Below are positions 42,635 through 50,400 of a stretch of 53,580 nt of DNA, piece by piece. A program made the translations under genes and the position numbers. The notes under the pieces are model-generated. The model had not been told where the DNA came from and made no database searches. It worked only from the letters and a program-made list of their open reading frames with translations. Source of the stretch: a virus; the IMG/VR virus record IMGVR_UViG_3300044971_000957, positions 1-53,580 of that record. One strand, written 5' to 3'. Positions within the stretch are counted from its first letter, which is position 1, and each line of letters begins with the position of its first letter.

Positions 42635-43569
42635 ACGTTGTTTAATTTGGCAAGGACTAAATCATCCCAACCAGTTTCAGTAGTAGTTTTAATAAGTTCG
42701 TTTACTCTTTCGTATCCCAACTCTCCGGCATCTTTGCCGTTAGGTATTATATTCTTAACTTTAATTCCGTTTTTAATAAACCATTCTGAATGCTTTGTGG
42801 AATCTTCAATAGCATCCGAATCTAACATTATGGTGATTTCTTTTACACCTTTTTCAAAAATCTTATTCTTCAATTTACTTAATAGGAATTTACCCAATAA
42901 AGGAATTACATTTCTCTTTACGGAAAATGCATCAAATGCTCCTTCAACTAATGTGATAGGTTCATTCCAATTTATTTGATTCTCAAATACAATAACATCT
43001 CTATTGACAGGTGGGTTTTTGTATTTCATCTTTTCATCCTCATAAAAAGAACGAGCAATAAAATAGTTTAACTCACCACTCTCATCATAGGATGGTATAA
43101 TAACCCTACCCCCATATAATCCATCTTCACAATATCCAATGTTATATTTTACAATCTCCGAATCCTTTATACCTCTTTGTTTTAGGTAATGGATTGCTTT
43201 GGTGTAAATTGGATTAAATAGACCCGATGGTTTAAAATGTAATTGTTTGAACTCCTTTGGTAATTGTAGTTTGATTACATACTCTTCCGTTGGTGAGTAT
43301 GCTGGTTCATCTCCATAGATTTTATGTAATCTATCCAAATCCCTCCTATCAACATTTAGTTTACGAAGAAGAGATGAGATGGAACGACCTTTGGAGTTAC
43401 ACACCCAACAATGCCATTGCTGTGTATCTAAATTGACTTGTAGTTTCTTTTTGTGATGATGGCAAAATGGACAATGGTGTTGTTGCTCATTTCCTTTAAG
43501 AGATGAACCAACACCAAGCGTTGTGTCTAAAATCGATATAACTACAATTTTATTTTTACCAGATAGCAT
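42631..43569 (-). CDS. DNA primase, DnaG-type
   Basis: 312 residues, shorter than bacterial DnaG and near T4 gp61 (342). A zinc ribbon lies at the N-terminus: HHCPFCHHHKKKL with Cys33 and Cys36 and WHCWVC with Cys54 and Cys57. The TOPRIM catalytic core has TLVEGAFDAFS (206-216, Glu209) and ITIMLDSDA (245-253, Asp250 and Asp252). It makes RNA primers at the replication fork, presumably with the phage helicase, which is not in this window. A host-type TATATTTG element lies 19 nt upstream of the ATG, so this gene and the coupled nuclease probably form an early replication/repair operon. Confidence 0.5.
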   Translation of the reverse strand: MLSGKNKIVVISILDTTLGVGSSLKGNEQQHHCPFCHHHKKKLQVNLDTQQWHCWVCNSKGRSISSLLRKLNVDRRDLDRLHKIYGDEPAYSPTEEYVIKLQLPKEFKQLHFKPSGLFNPIYTKAIHYLKQRGIKDSEIVKYNIGYCEDGLYGGRVIIPSYDESGELNYFIARSFYEDEKMKYKNPPVNRDVIVFENQINWNEPITLVEGAFDAFSVKRNVIPLLGKFLLSKLKNKIFEKGVKEITIMLDSDAIEDSTKHSEWFIKNGIKVKNIIPNGKDAGELGYERVNELIKTTTETGWDDLVLAKLNNV

Positions 43570-43588
43570 AATTTGGATTATAATCTTA

Positions 43589-43596
43589 CAAATATA
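43589..43596 (-). promoter_or_regulatory. Host-type -7 element upstream of the primase-nuclease operon
   Basis: Minus strand TTCGTATATTTGT with TATATTTG 19 nt before the ATG; a TTG lies upstream at about the distance of the Bacteroidetes -33 element. Confidence 0.5.
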
Positions 43597-43620
43597 CGAA
43601 GATTATTTTACAATTCCAAA

Positions 43621-43821
43621 TTAATGATTGGAATTTTTTACATCATATAAGAAATCTGCTAAAAACTGCATTTTCTTTGTGATAACTTCTTTTGGATGAT
43701 TTTGCTCAACCATAGCTTTTAAATCTAATATAGATGCTGCCGCAATTTGTACTGCATCATCTTTTGCATTTAAATATGCTTCGGAGATTCCGTATTTTTT
43801 TGATATTTCAGGTATTGTCAT
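43621..43821 (-). CDS. Small hypothetical helical protein
   Basis: 66 residues, mostly helical (MTIPEISKKYGISEAYLN, AAASILDLKAMVEQNHPKEV, KKMQFLADFLYDVKN). The first 20 residues read like a helix-turn-helix (IPEISKKYGISEAY), but the fold cannot be assigned from so short a chain. It lies 11 nt below the GIY-YIG gene, with which it is probably co-transcribed, and upstream of the primase promoter. No function is assigned; the clean frame and tight spacing support that it is a real gene. Confidence 0.5.
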   Translation of the reverse strand: MTIPEISKKYGISEAYLNAKDDAVQIAAASILDLKAMVEQNHPKEVITKKMQFLADFLYDVKNSNH

Positions 43822-43832
43822 AACTTTTGTGT

Positions 43833-44240
43833 TTAAAGTAAATCCCTACGATAGAATTTACCCATTAGGTTTTCGTTTATTGCATTATCATCGGCAAGTA
43901 CATTATAATGAAACTGCCAATAGATTTCGTAATATGTTAATGATTTCTTAGAGAAACAATATTGGATGATTTCTCTACTGAACTCGTCAGCTTTACCTTC
44001 CTTTACTTGCTCTTTAATCCAATCGTTTGAAGAATAGTATTTTTCCCAATCCGAAGATTTGGTTACTGTTCTTTTTCTTTTTTGTCCTTTGAGTGGTGCT
44101 AATTTTCTAGTTGATGTAAGTGATTTCTTACCTATATAGTATCTACCAGTTGGAGTGTGAATTATTTTATATACGAATCCCACCGCACCAACAGGCACGT
44201 CTTCCTCCGTAACAATATTTCCCTCATATAACCAATTCAT
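43833..44240 (-). CDS. GIY-YIG family endonuclease-like protein
   Basis: 135 residues. GFVYKIIHTPTGRYYIGKKS (21-40) is the GIY...YIG signature, here as GFVY...YYIG. Further family landmarks follow: DWEKYYSSNDWIKEQV, FSREIIQYCFSKKSLTYYEI with the catalytic-type Glu, and NENLMGKFYRRDLL. Proteins of this kind are frequent, single-domain inhabitants of T4-like and other phage genomes and are often called Seg-like homing endonucleases, although many lack any intron or inserted context. No additional DNA-binding domain is present, so target and role are open. It starts 1 nt after the 62-residue gene. Confidence 0.5.
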   Translation of the reverse strand: MNWLYEGNIVTEEDVPVGAVGFVYKIIHTPTGRYYIGKKSLTSTRKLAPLKGQKRKRTVTKSSDWEKYYSSNDWIKEQVKEGKADEFSREIIQYCFSKKSLTYYEIYWQFHYNVLADDNAINENLMGKFYRRDLL

Positions 44241-44241
44241 T

Positions 44242-44430
44242 TTATTTCTTTACTACCGAATCAGAGTAGAATTTTGAATTTAATTTTCCTTGTCTAGCTT
44301 TTGCTAAATTTGCTTCGTTTGCTAAATTCATTCCACCATCTTCTGATATTGGAGTTTTATCTTTACCTTTTTTATTAATTTGTGAAGTTTTTGGACCGTT
44401 TTCACCAAATAATTCTAATATAGATGCCAT
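44242..44430 (-). CDS. Small hypothetical protein
   Basis: 62 residues, polar and Lys/Asn-rich (MASILELFGENGPKTSQINK, NLANEANLAKARQGKLNSKF). The start MASILELFG followed by a Gly/Ser/Lys-rich stretch resembles small phage structural proteins placed near tail or baseplate genes, but I cannot name a family with confidence. It has a late-type box 18 nt upstream and is followed 1 nt later by the GIY-YIG gene, so it is the first gene of that small unit. Confidence 0.5.
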   Translation of the reverse strand: MASILELFGENGPKTSQINKKGKDKTPISEDGGMNLANEANLAKARQGKLNSKFYSDSVVKK

Positions 44431-44447
44431 TGTTTTAATTGTTTAAT

Positions 44448-44455
44448 TATAAATA
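44448..44455 (-). promoter_or_regulatory. Late-type promoter box upstream of 44242-44430
   Basis: Minus strand TATATTTATA, 18 nt before the ATG, the shortest spacing of the set. Confidence 0.5.
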
Positions 44456-44470
44456 TAACACAATAACTTT

Positions 44471-45442
44471 TTAAGTATCAAATCTTATAATAAAGTTTAC
44501 TGGAAAATCAGGCAATGATTTTATTGGTTGTGGTAATTTTGCAACAGCAACCATATTTAAATCATCATCATATAATCCAATTGTTGTAATATATGGTGCT
44601 AAATATGAACCGGTAGGGTCTGTTGAAATATATTCATCATAATCATCCCAACTACCATATTTTGTTGGGTCTATATTTGATTGTATCCTAAAATCCAAAG
44701 AACCATCACCATTTGGTAAATTGGTTTTTTTCTTTACATATTTTACACCACTTTTATAAATTGGTTTTGAATATGTGTTAGCTCCAGTTACATCATTTCT
44801 ATTAGTAACGGTTATCATATCATAAGTTGCCCCATCTTCATATACAGCAGATGGATTTTGAGAATAATTAAATTCATGCTCTAAAACCGATATGAATATT
44901 TCGTTTTCATAAATTGTTTTAGTAGAACGATAATTTAATCTAAAAGTATTAAAGTTTGAGCCGGATGTAATATCTTTAGCCACAACTATTAATCCCCTAT
45001 CATAAAATATATTACCTTTAATATTACTACCAGAATCTATAAGGTTTGAATAACCATCATCCGTTAAAGTTCTATTAGTATCATCATCTAATAAAACAAC
45101 ACTACCAATTTTAATACCCTCACCAATGTATATTTGTGGAATTGAAAATACCACCACCTCATCTTCTAAATTTCTTTCATCGGTAGATGCATATGATTTT
45201 CGTAAACCAACTTCTGTTAAAATTGATGCAGTTGAAGAATTTCTGTAAAATTGTGATTTTATTGATGCGTATAAACTTTTTTTAGAAAATCCATTACTTG
45301 TTTCATCAAACTCATCATCGAAATTACCACTACTTCCACTTAAAGCAAATATTGGAAATACATCATTTTCATCCAAAGACCATTCTTTGTAAACTGTTAT
45401 AGGTCTAACAATGATATCTGATTTTGGTATTGGTTTAAGCAT
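44471..45442 (-). CDS. Virion structural protein, paralogue of the 45530 gene product
   Basis: 323 residues. The second half aligns with that of the 416-residue neighbour: FYDRGLIVVAKD, EHEFNYSQNPSAVYEDG, and APYITTIGLYDDDLNMVAVA with KLPQPIKS. The N-terminus (PKSDIIVRPITVYKEWSLDE) is different. Proteins with the ITTIGLYND..LLAVAK ending are found among the tail and baseplate genes of marine T4-like phages; a baseplate-wedge or tail-end role is inferred. A late-type box lies 20 nt upstream, directly after a strong terminator, so it starts its own unit. Confidence 0.5.
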   Translation of the reverse strand: MLKPIPKSDIIVRPITVYKEWSLDENDVFPIFALSGSSGNFDDEFDETSNGFSKKSLYASIKSQFYRNSSTASILTEVGLRKSYASTDERNLEDEVVVFSIPQIYIGEGIKIGSVVLLDDDTNRTLTDDGYSNLIDSGSNIKGNIFYDRGLIVVAKDITSGSNFNTFRLNYRSTKTIYENEIFISVLEHEFNYSQNPSAVYEDGATYDMITVTNRNDVTGANTYSKPIYKSGVKYVKKKTNLPNGDGSLDFRIQSNIDPTKYGSWDDYDEYISTDPTGSYLAPYITTIGLYDDDLNMVAVAKLPQPIKSLPDFPVNFIIRFDT

Positions 45443-45461
45443 TTGATTTGTTTTACTTTTA

Positions 45462-45469
45462 TATAAATA
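45462..45469 (-). promoter_or_regulatory. Late-type promoter box upstream of 44471-45442
   Basis: Minus strand AATATTTATA, 20 nt before the ATG and directly after the terminator at 45473-45504. Confidence 0.5.
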
Positions 45470-45472
45470 TTA

Positions 45473-45504
45473 ATAAAAAGAAAAACCCCCAACGAATTGG
45501 GGGT
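45473..45504 (-). terminator. Strong intrinsic terminator with UUCG loop
   Basis: 8-bp stem ACCCCCAA/TTGGGGGT (45485-45492 with 45497-45504), loop TTCG on the minus strand, then TTTTCTTTTT. It lies 25 nt past the stop of the 45530 gene. Confidence 0.5.
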
Positions 45505-45529
45505 CTTATACTTTATCTAATTAATTCTA

Positions 45530-46780
45530 TTAGAATGATAATTTAACTTTAATTAAAACTTCCTTATCAAATGATTTTGCAATTGGTTGAGATGTTTTAG
45601 CCACCGCAATCAATTCATTTGAATCATTCATTAAACCAATCGTTGTAATGTAAGTATATGGGTCAGTTTTAAAAGTTGTTTCACTAAATGTACCATCTAC
45701 ATTTACATATGTTGGATTGTTGGAGTAGTTAAACTCTCTATTTGTTGCTCTTACAAAGAAATGTTGTGTTGATACATTTTCAGTTCTTCTTGCTTCAAAA
45801 TCTTTACCATTTTTAATTGCGTAGTACAATCTCTTATGATAATATTGTTCAGCCGCAGTTGATGTTGAATTATCAGGTGCAGATGTTGCTCCAGCACCAC
45901 CAGGTGCTAAATGACCTACAGTTTGAAATGCTTCGTTCCAAACGTTTCCTACCTTATTACCAATTGCTCTTGGATTAAGAACAATAATACCTCTATCAGG
46001 ATAAAATAAACCATATCCTTCACCAGATGTTGCATCGGTTGTACTTGTAATAGTTGCTTCACTTTGTGTACCTAAATTTAAGTTACCTTCAACAACTTTA
46101 AATACTCGTCCACTTAATCCACTCTCATCACTAAATTTCTTACCACTATTATCAATAAAAGTAAATAAACCATTAGAACCAGAAAGTGGTAATGACCAGT
46201 TTCCAGCATCCATTTTCTCTCTAAATCTATTTCTACTTAAATTGATAACATATATATCATTCGAATCAACTAAAGTTGTAGAACTATTTTCAAATGAGAA
46301 TTTAGTATCTGTTGGGTCTAATAAAATTGAACGATATTGTGCATAAGTTGCTTTGGATGCTTGTAATGAATTATCGTTTAAATTCAATGTCATTGAACCA
46401 CTACCATCTACGTGTCCGTATGCTACTGCAAATTGAACTTCAGTAGTTGAATCGGTTGCTGTATTTTTATCATATACATTATAGTAGTATTGTCCACTAT
46501 TTTGTGCAACTTGCGTTGATGATGTAAAAAATGTAGTTAATGAACCAGAATCGTTAGACCATAATCCAGTTGTTACAACTTCTACTTTTGCGTTTACTTT
46601 ATCAAACTCACCAAATCTTTTGTAGATACCAATTGCGTTGGTAGTACCACCTGAAGATAATTGTTGTCCAGCTGGTAATGCCGAGTTTAATAAAGATACC
46701 AAAGCGTTGGTATCCAAATTTCCACCATTTGCCAATGCTGCAATTTGTGAGGTTATATTAATATCATTAATTATTGCCAT
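45530..46780 (-). CDS. Virion structural protein, paralogue of the 44471 gene product
   Basis: 416 residues. NITSQIAALANGGNLDTNAL at the N-terminus leads to a beta-rich body. The C-terminal half carries the shared segments LFYPDRGIIVLNPRAIG, ATNREFNYSNNPTYVNVDG and TYITTIGLMNDSNELIAVAK. The two adjacent paralogues probably fill related positions in the baseplate or tail, as often happens with wedge proteins; this is inferred. There are no enzyme motifs. It starts 12 nt after the 46793 gene and is followed by an intrinsic terminator with a UUCG tetraloop. Confidence 0.5.
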   Translation of the reverse strand: MAIINDINITSQIAALANGGNLDTNALVSLLNSALPAGQQLSSGGTTNAIGIYKRFGEFDKVNAKVEVVTTGLWSNDSGSLTTFFTSSTQVAQNSGQYYYNVYDKNTATDSTTEVQFAVAYGHVDGSGSMTLNLNDNSLQASKATYAQYRSILLDPTDTKFSFENSSTTLVDSNDIYVINLSRNRFREKMDAGNWSLPLSGSNGLFTFIDNSGKKFSDESGLSGRVFKVVEGNLNLGTQSEATITSTTDATSGEGYGLFYPDRGIIVLNPRAIGNKVGNVWNEAFQTVGHLAPGGAGATSAPDNSTSTAAEQYYHKRLYYAIKNGKDFEARRTENVSTQHFFVRATNREFNYSNNPTYVNVDGTFSETTFKTDPYTYITTIGLMNDSNELIAVAKTSQPIAKSFDKEVLIKVKLSF

Positions 46781-46792
46781 TGTCTTATTTTA

Positions 46793-47422
46793 TTATATTC
46801 TTTGTTTGTATATCACAGTTACTGGAATTGTTTCAGAACCACCCGTATCATTACCATATACTGTCAATGTAGTTGCAACATCAATAGTTAAGTTAGGATT
46901 TGGAGTAAATCTAAATTCTAAACCACTAACTACTTGTGCAGTTGTTGTAATTTCTTCACCTAAGAAAACAGGTACCGTACCAGTTCCAGTTGTTCCATTG
47001 GTTACTGTCAATGTACCAGCTCTTTGGTCAGCCAACACCACAGTGTATCCAGCGTTTGTATTTCCAGCAGGAGATGTTGTTGGTGATAACGATACACCAC
47101 CTTCAGTTTGATTTACTGAAATTGCTGTTACACCCAATTTAACTATTGGTATTTGAGTTGTTCCTTTTGGAAGAGTTACTAATTTGTATCTTAATATTTG
47201 AGTCTCATCAGGAGTTGCTTCCGTTACCGGAATTGCTCTGATAGCAGAATCATAATATGCCGAACCTTTTGGGTGTGCCGGCTCATACAATGTATAATCA
47301 ATCTCATCATCACCTAATGCGAATTTTGTGATGTTTAGAGATTGTCCAGATGCTAATTTTTGTCTACCTTTTTTGGTAAGTATTGCATCTACTGTTATTT
47401 CTGTATTATCTAAATATGCCAT
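46793..47422 (-). CDS. Virion structural protein (tail/baseplate region)
   Basis: 209 residues. The N-terminus MAYLDNTEITVDAILTKKGR, then FALGDDEIDYTLYEPAH, is a well-conserved beginning among tail-region proteins of marine T4-like phages. It is followed by a beta-rich part with a Thr/Gly-rich segment (LTVTNGTTGTGTVPVFLG), like an immunoglobulin-type domain. No function beyond a structural one can be given. A late-type box lies 25 nt upstream. It is the first gene of a unit with the 45530 gene. Confidence 0.5.
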   Translation of the reverse strand: MAYLDNTEITVDAILTKKGRQKLASGQSLNITKFALGDDEIDYTLYEPAHPKGSAYYDSAIRAIPVTEATPDETQILRYKLVTLPKGTTQIPIVKLGVTAISVNQTEGGVSLSPTTSPAGNTNAGYTVVLADQRAGTLTVTNGTTGTGTVPVFLGEEITTTAQVVSGLEFRFTPNPNLTIDVATTLTVYGNDTGGSETIPVTVIYKQRI

Positions 47423-47446
47423 TTTTTATTCGTTTATTCTATATTA

Positions 47447-47454
47447 TATAAATA
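47447..47454 (-). promoter_or_regulatory. Late-type promoter box upstream of 46793-47422
   Basis: Minus strand TATATTTATA, 25 nt before the ATG, in the gap after the 1787-residue gene. Confidence 0.5.
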
Positions 47455-47475
47455 TAACTTATTTTTATTTTCCAA

Positions 47476-50400
47476 TTAGTCAACAACAAGTATTGGTTCA
47501 CCACTTCCTCTACCTGTTTTAGATACTCTAAGTATGTTAGGATTAGTTGTAAATGTTTCAACTGCAGCTAAACCATCTGGCGTTGAACCCGATGTTTGTA
47601 AAGAACCTTTAAAGTAAGAACGTTGCATTCCTTCCGATAAATTATTTACAAATTTATAGTGTGATGGAAAATATCCATTTAATGCCACTACTTCAACAGT
47701 ATCGTTTCCAACGTTAATACTTCCACTAAATGGTAAAATTGAAACTTTATATCTGTAATTTGTTACATCTACATCTTCATAATATACTTGCTCACCAGGT
47801 AAAGCACCAATTGTAGGCCAACCTTTTAATTGAGTTGATATTTTTGTATTGTATTGCTCTTTTACTAAAAATACACTACTTCTACTACCAGTTGTTTCAA
47901 AGTTTCCAAATACCGGTTCTATTTTTCTAATAATACTATTACCATTTTCTGCATATAATCCAAATCCTGCATTAGCAATTGAGTTAGGGTCAAATCCAAT
48001 AATAGTAGTTGTAAACGAATCTACTTCAGCTAATATTTTTGAACCCAAGTTACAATCAATATTAACAGAACCAGTAGGTGGGTATGTTGGATATTCGGTT
48101 TCAATTATAATATTATCATTAGTATTTATTAATGTATCGTAGTTTGGATTAGTTGCTTCCAATGTATATACATCTTCTGCATTTATTATAGTATCATAGT
48201 TTGGAGTATCTCCTTCTAAATTAACTTGAGTAGATGCATCTATTAAAGCATCTTTAGATTCATAAGTTAATTCAATTTTCTTATCTTCAAATGTGTTTAT
48301 TAATGTTTCATAATCACCTCTTTCGGATTCAGGCTTACTCCATTTAGTTTTACTTCTTTCTAAATAATGCGGTTCAATTAATAAACCTTTAGATACCTTT
48401 GCTCTAGCTGGTGCCAAATCTTCCAATACATCAAATAAAGATTTATCAATATATCTAACCAATTGAATGTATTCGTATATGTTTCTATTTAATCTTTGGA
48501 AATAATAAGTTCTTAAATTAGTTAATTCTGTATAATTATCTTTATAATCATCCGATGGGTCACCAATATAGTTATCAATATTAAAATCACCAAATGCTCT
48601 TACAATATCCATATTTAACTCCTTAATTGGAGATAAGAATATACCTAATCTATTTGAATCTATTGGTGCTCTATCAAACGCTTTTTGAGTTGCTCTTACT
48701 TTATGAGATAAATCTCCAACTAAAGTTTGTTCTTCAAAACGAATTTTATTGGAATAATTTAATCCCAACGATGGTACAGTTGCTGTTACAGTTCTATCAT
48801 ATGGAGTGTATTGATACGGATATAGTGTAGCGGGGTACATATTACTAGCCGTAGCATAATTTTCACCATATGTTGTGTTTATAGCAACGTTTTTAATATA
48901 TGGGTCTAATATTCTATTTTTTGGATATTCGAAATCTAATCTAAATAATAAATCAGCCGTTGATGAAGTATATGAATTTCCATTTATAGCATCTGGGTGT
49001 AATGTGTGATTTTCTAATTTAGATGGTTGCAGTGGAACTCTCCATAATCTAAACTCATCTAAGTTACCATCAAAATCTTTACCTATTGTTAAATTAGAAC
49101 CACTTTCCCAATATTCCTTTGTACTAACAAAAGACATACTCACGGAATTCACAATTCGTTGTCCATCGGATGTTTTTAGTAATACCTCATAACGTGATGC
49201 GGATGAAAATTGACCTCCTAATTGATATCTATTTATTAAAACATTACTATAATATTCGGTAGATAATGGAAAATTAGAACTACCACTAACAGTATCAGGC
49301 CCCAGCACATATTCAATAGATGCTGTAAAATAAGTAGTTGATACGGATGCAGATGTAAATGGCGTTTCTATATAAGGTCCTGCTGATATTGCATTACCAC
49401 CCAATCCAAATCGTAAAGTTGCAAAAGAACCTGTTGTTTGTATTATATCTAATTTAAATTGAGATGATGATATAATAGTTGTATTATGTACGTTATCAGG
49501 TTTTATTCTAAATTCAATACCTTGTGGATATGAACCATTTATTGATTTCCAAGGAACAACAACAGAAGAATTATATGAACCAGAGTTTAATTTAATTGCA
49601 GCAGTTCTATCATCAAATGTAAATTTAGTAGTACCATCTTTTGTTGGGTCTTGCGGTCCACCATATTCCATAATTGTTAACATGGATTGGGGAACACCAT
49701 AACAAGCCATAGCTGCTTTCATAGCTCTGGATGTACCTTTATGTTTTAATAAATATGGTAGGTTGTTTAGGATTCTTCTCCAAACTTGATTGTTTGCATC
49801 TTCCAATGGCATTCCATATTTTTGATTACCTTCTCTATCAGTTCCAAACGCATACTCCCAAAGGAATTGTGAATCAAACGCTCTCTTACCATCCCAACCC
49901 ATTGATTCCAATAGGTAATATATAAGATTATTTGTAGCTCCTTTAAATTGTTTTTCTTCTAATAATTTGTTTCCAGATAATGCTTTAATATAAACCCAAA
50001 TAATATCAAAATGTTGCCCAATCATATCTAAGAAAAGTATGAAATCATTATTATCATAATCTTCTTTTATAAATTCAGGTATATTGTTTACTAAATAATT
50101 TGGATTGTATTTGTCAAATTCATACGCCAAATTAATTAAAGATTCATACCAAGCAGTAACTTCACTATCGGTAGTTGGTTTTAAAACATAAGTAGTTAAA
50201 CCAGTAAGACCGTTTGTTGAAGTAGTTTTTGGGTATGATAAACTATCTGAATATATTAAATCCGTATATAACCATTTTTCAAATCCATCAAGTCCTCTAA
50301 TTAAAACATTTGCTTTTTCTAATATATTTTTAGCTTCGGAAATTTGAGCAGTACCTTTTGGTTGATTAATCTCCCATTGAATTAAATCAAATATAGTATC

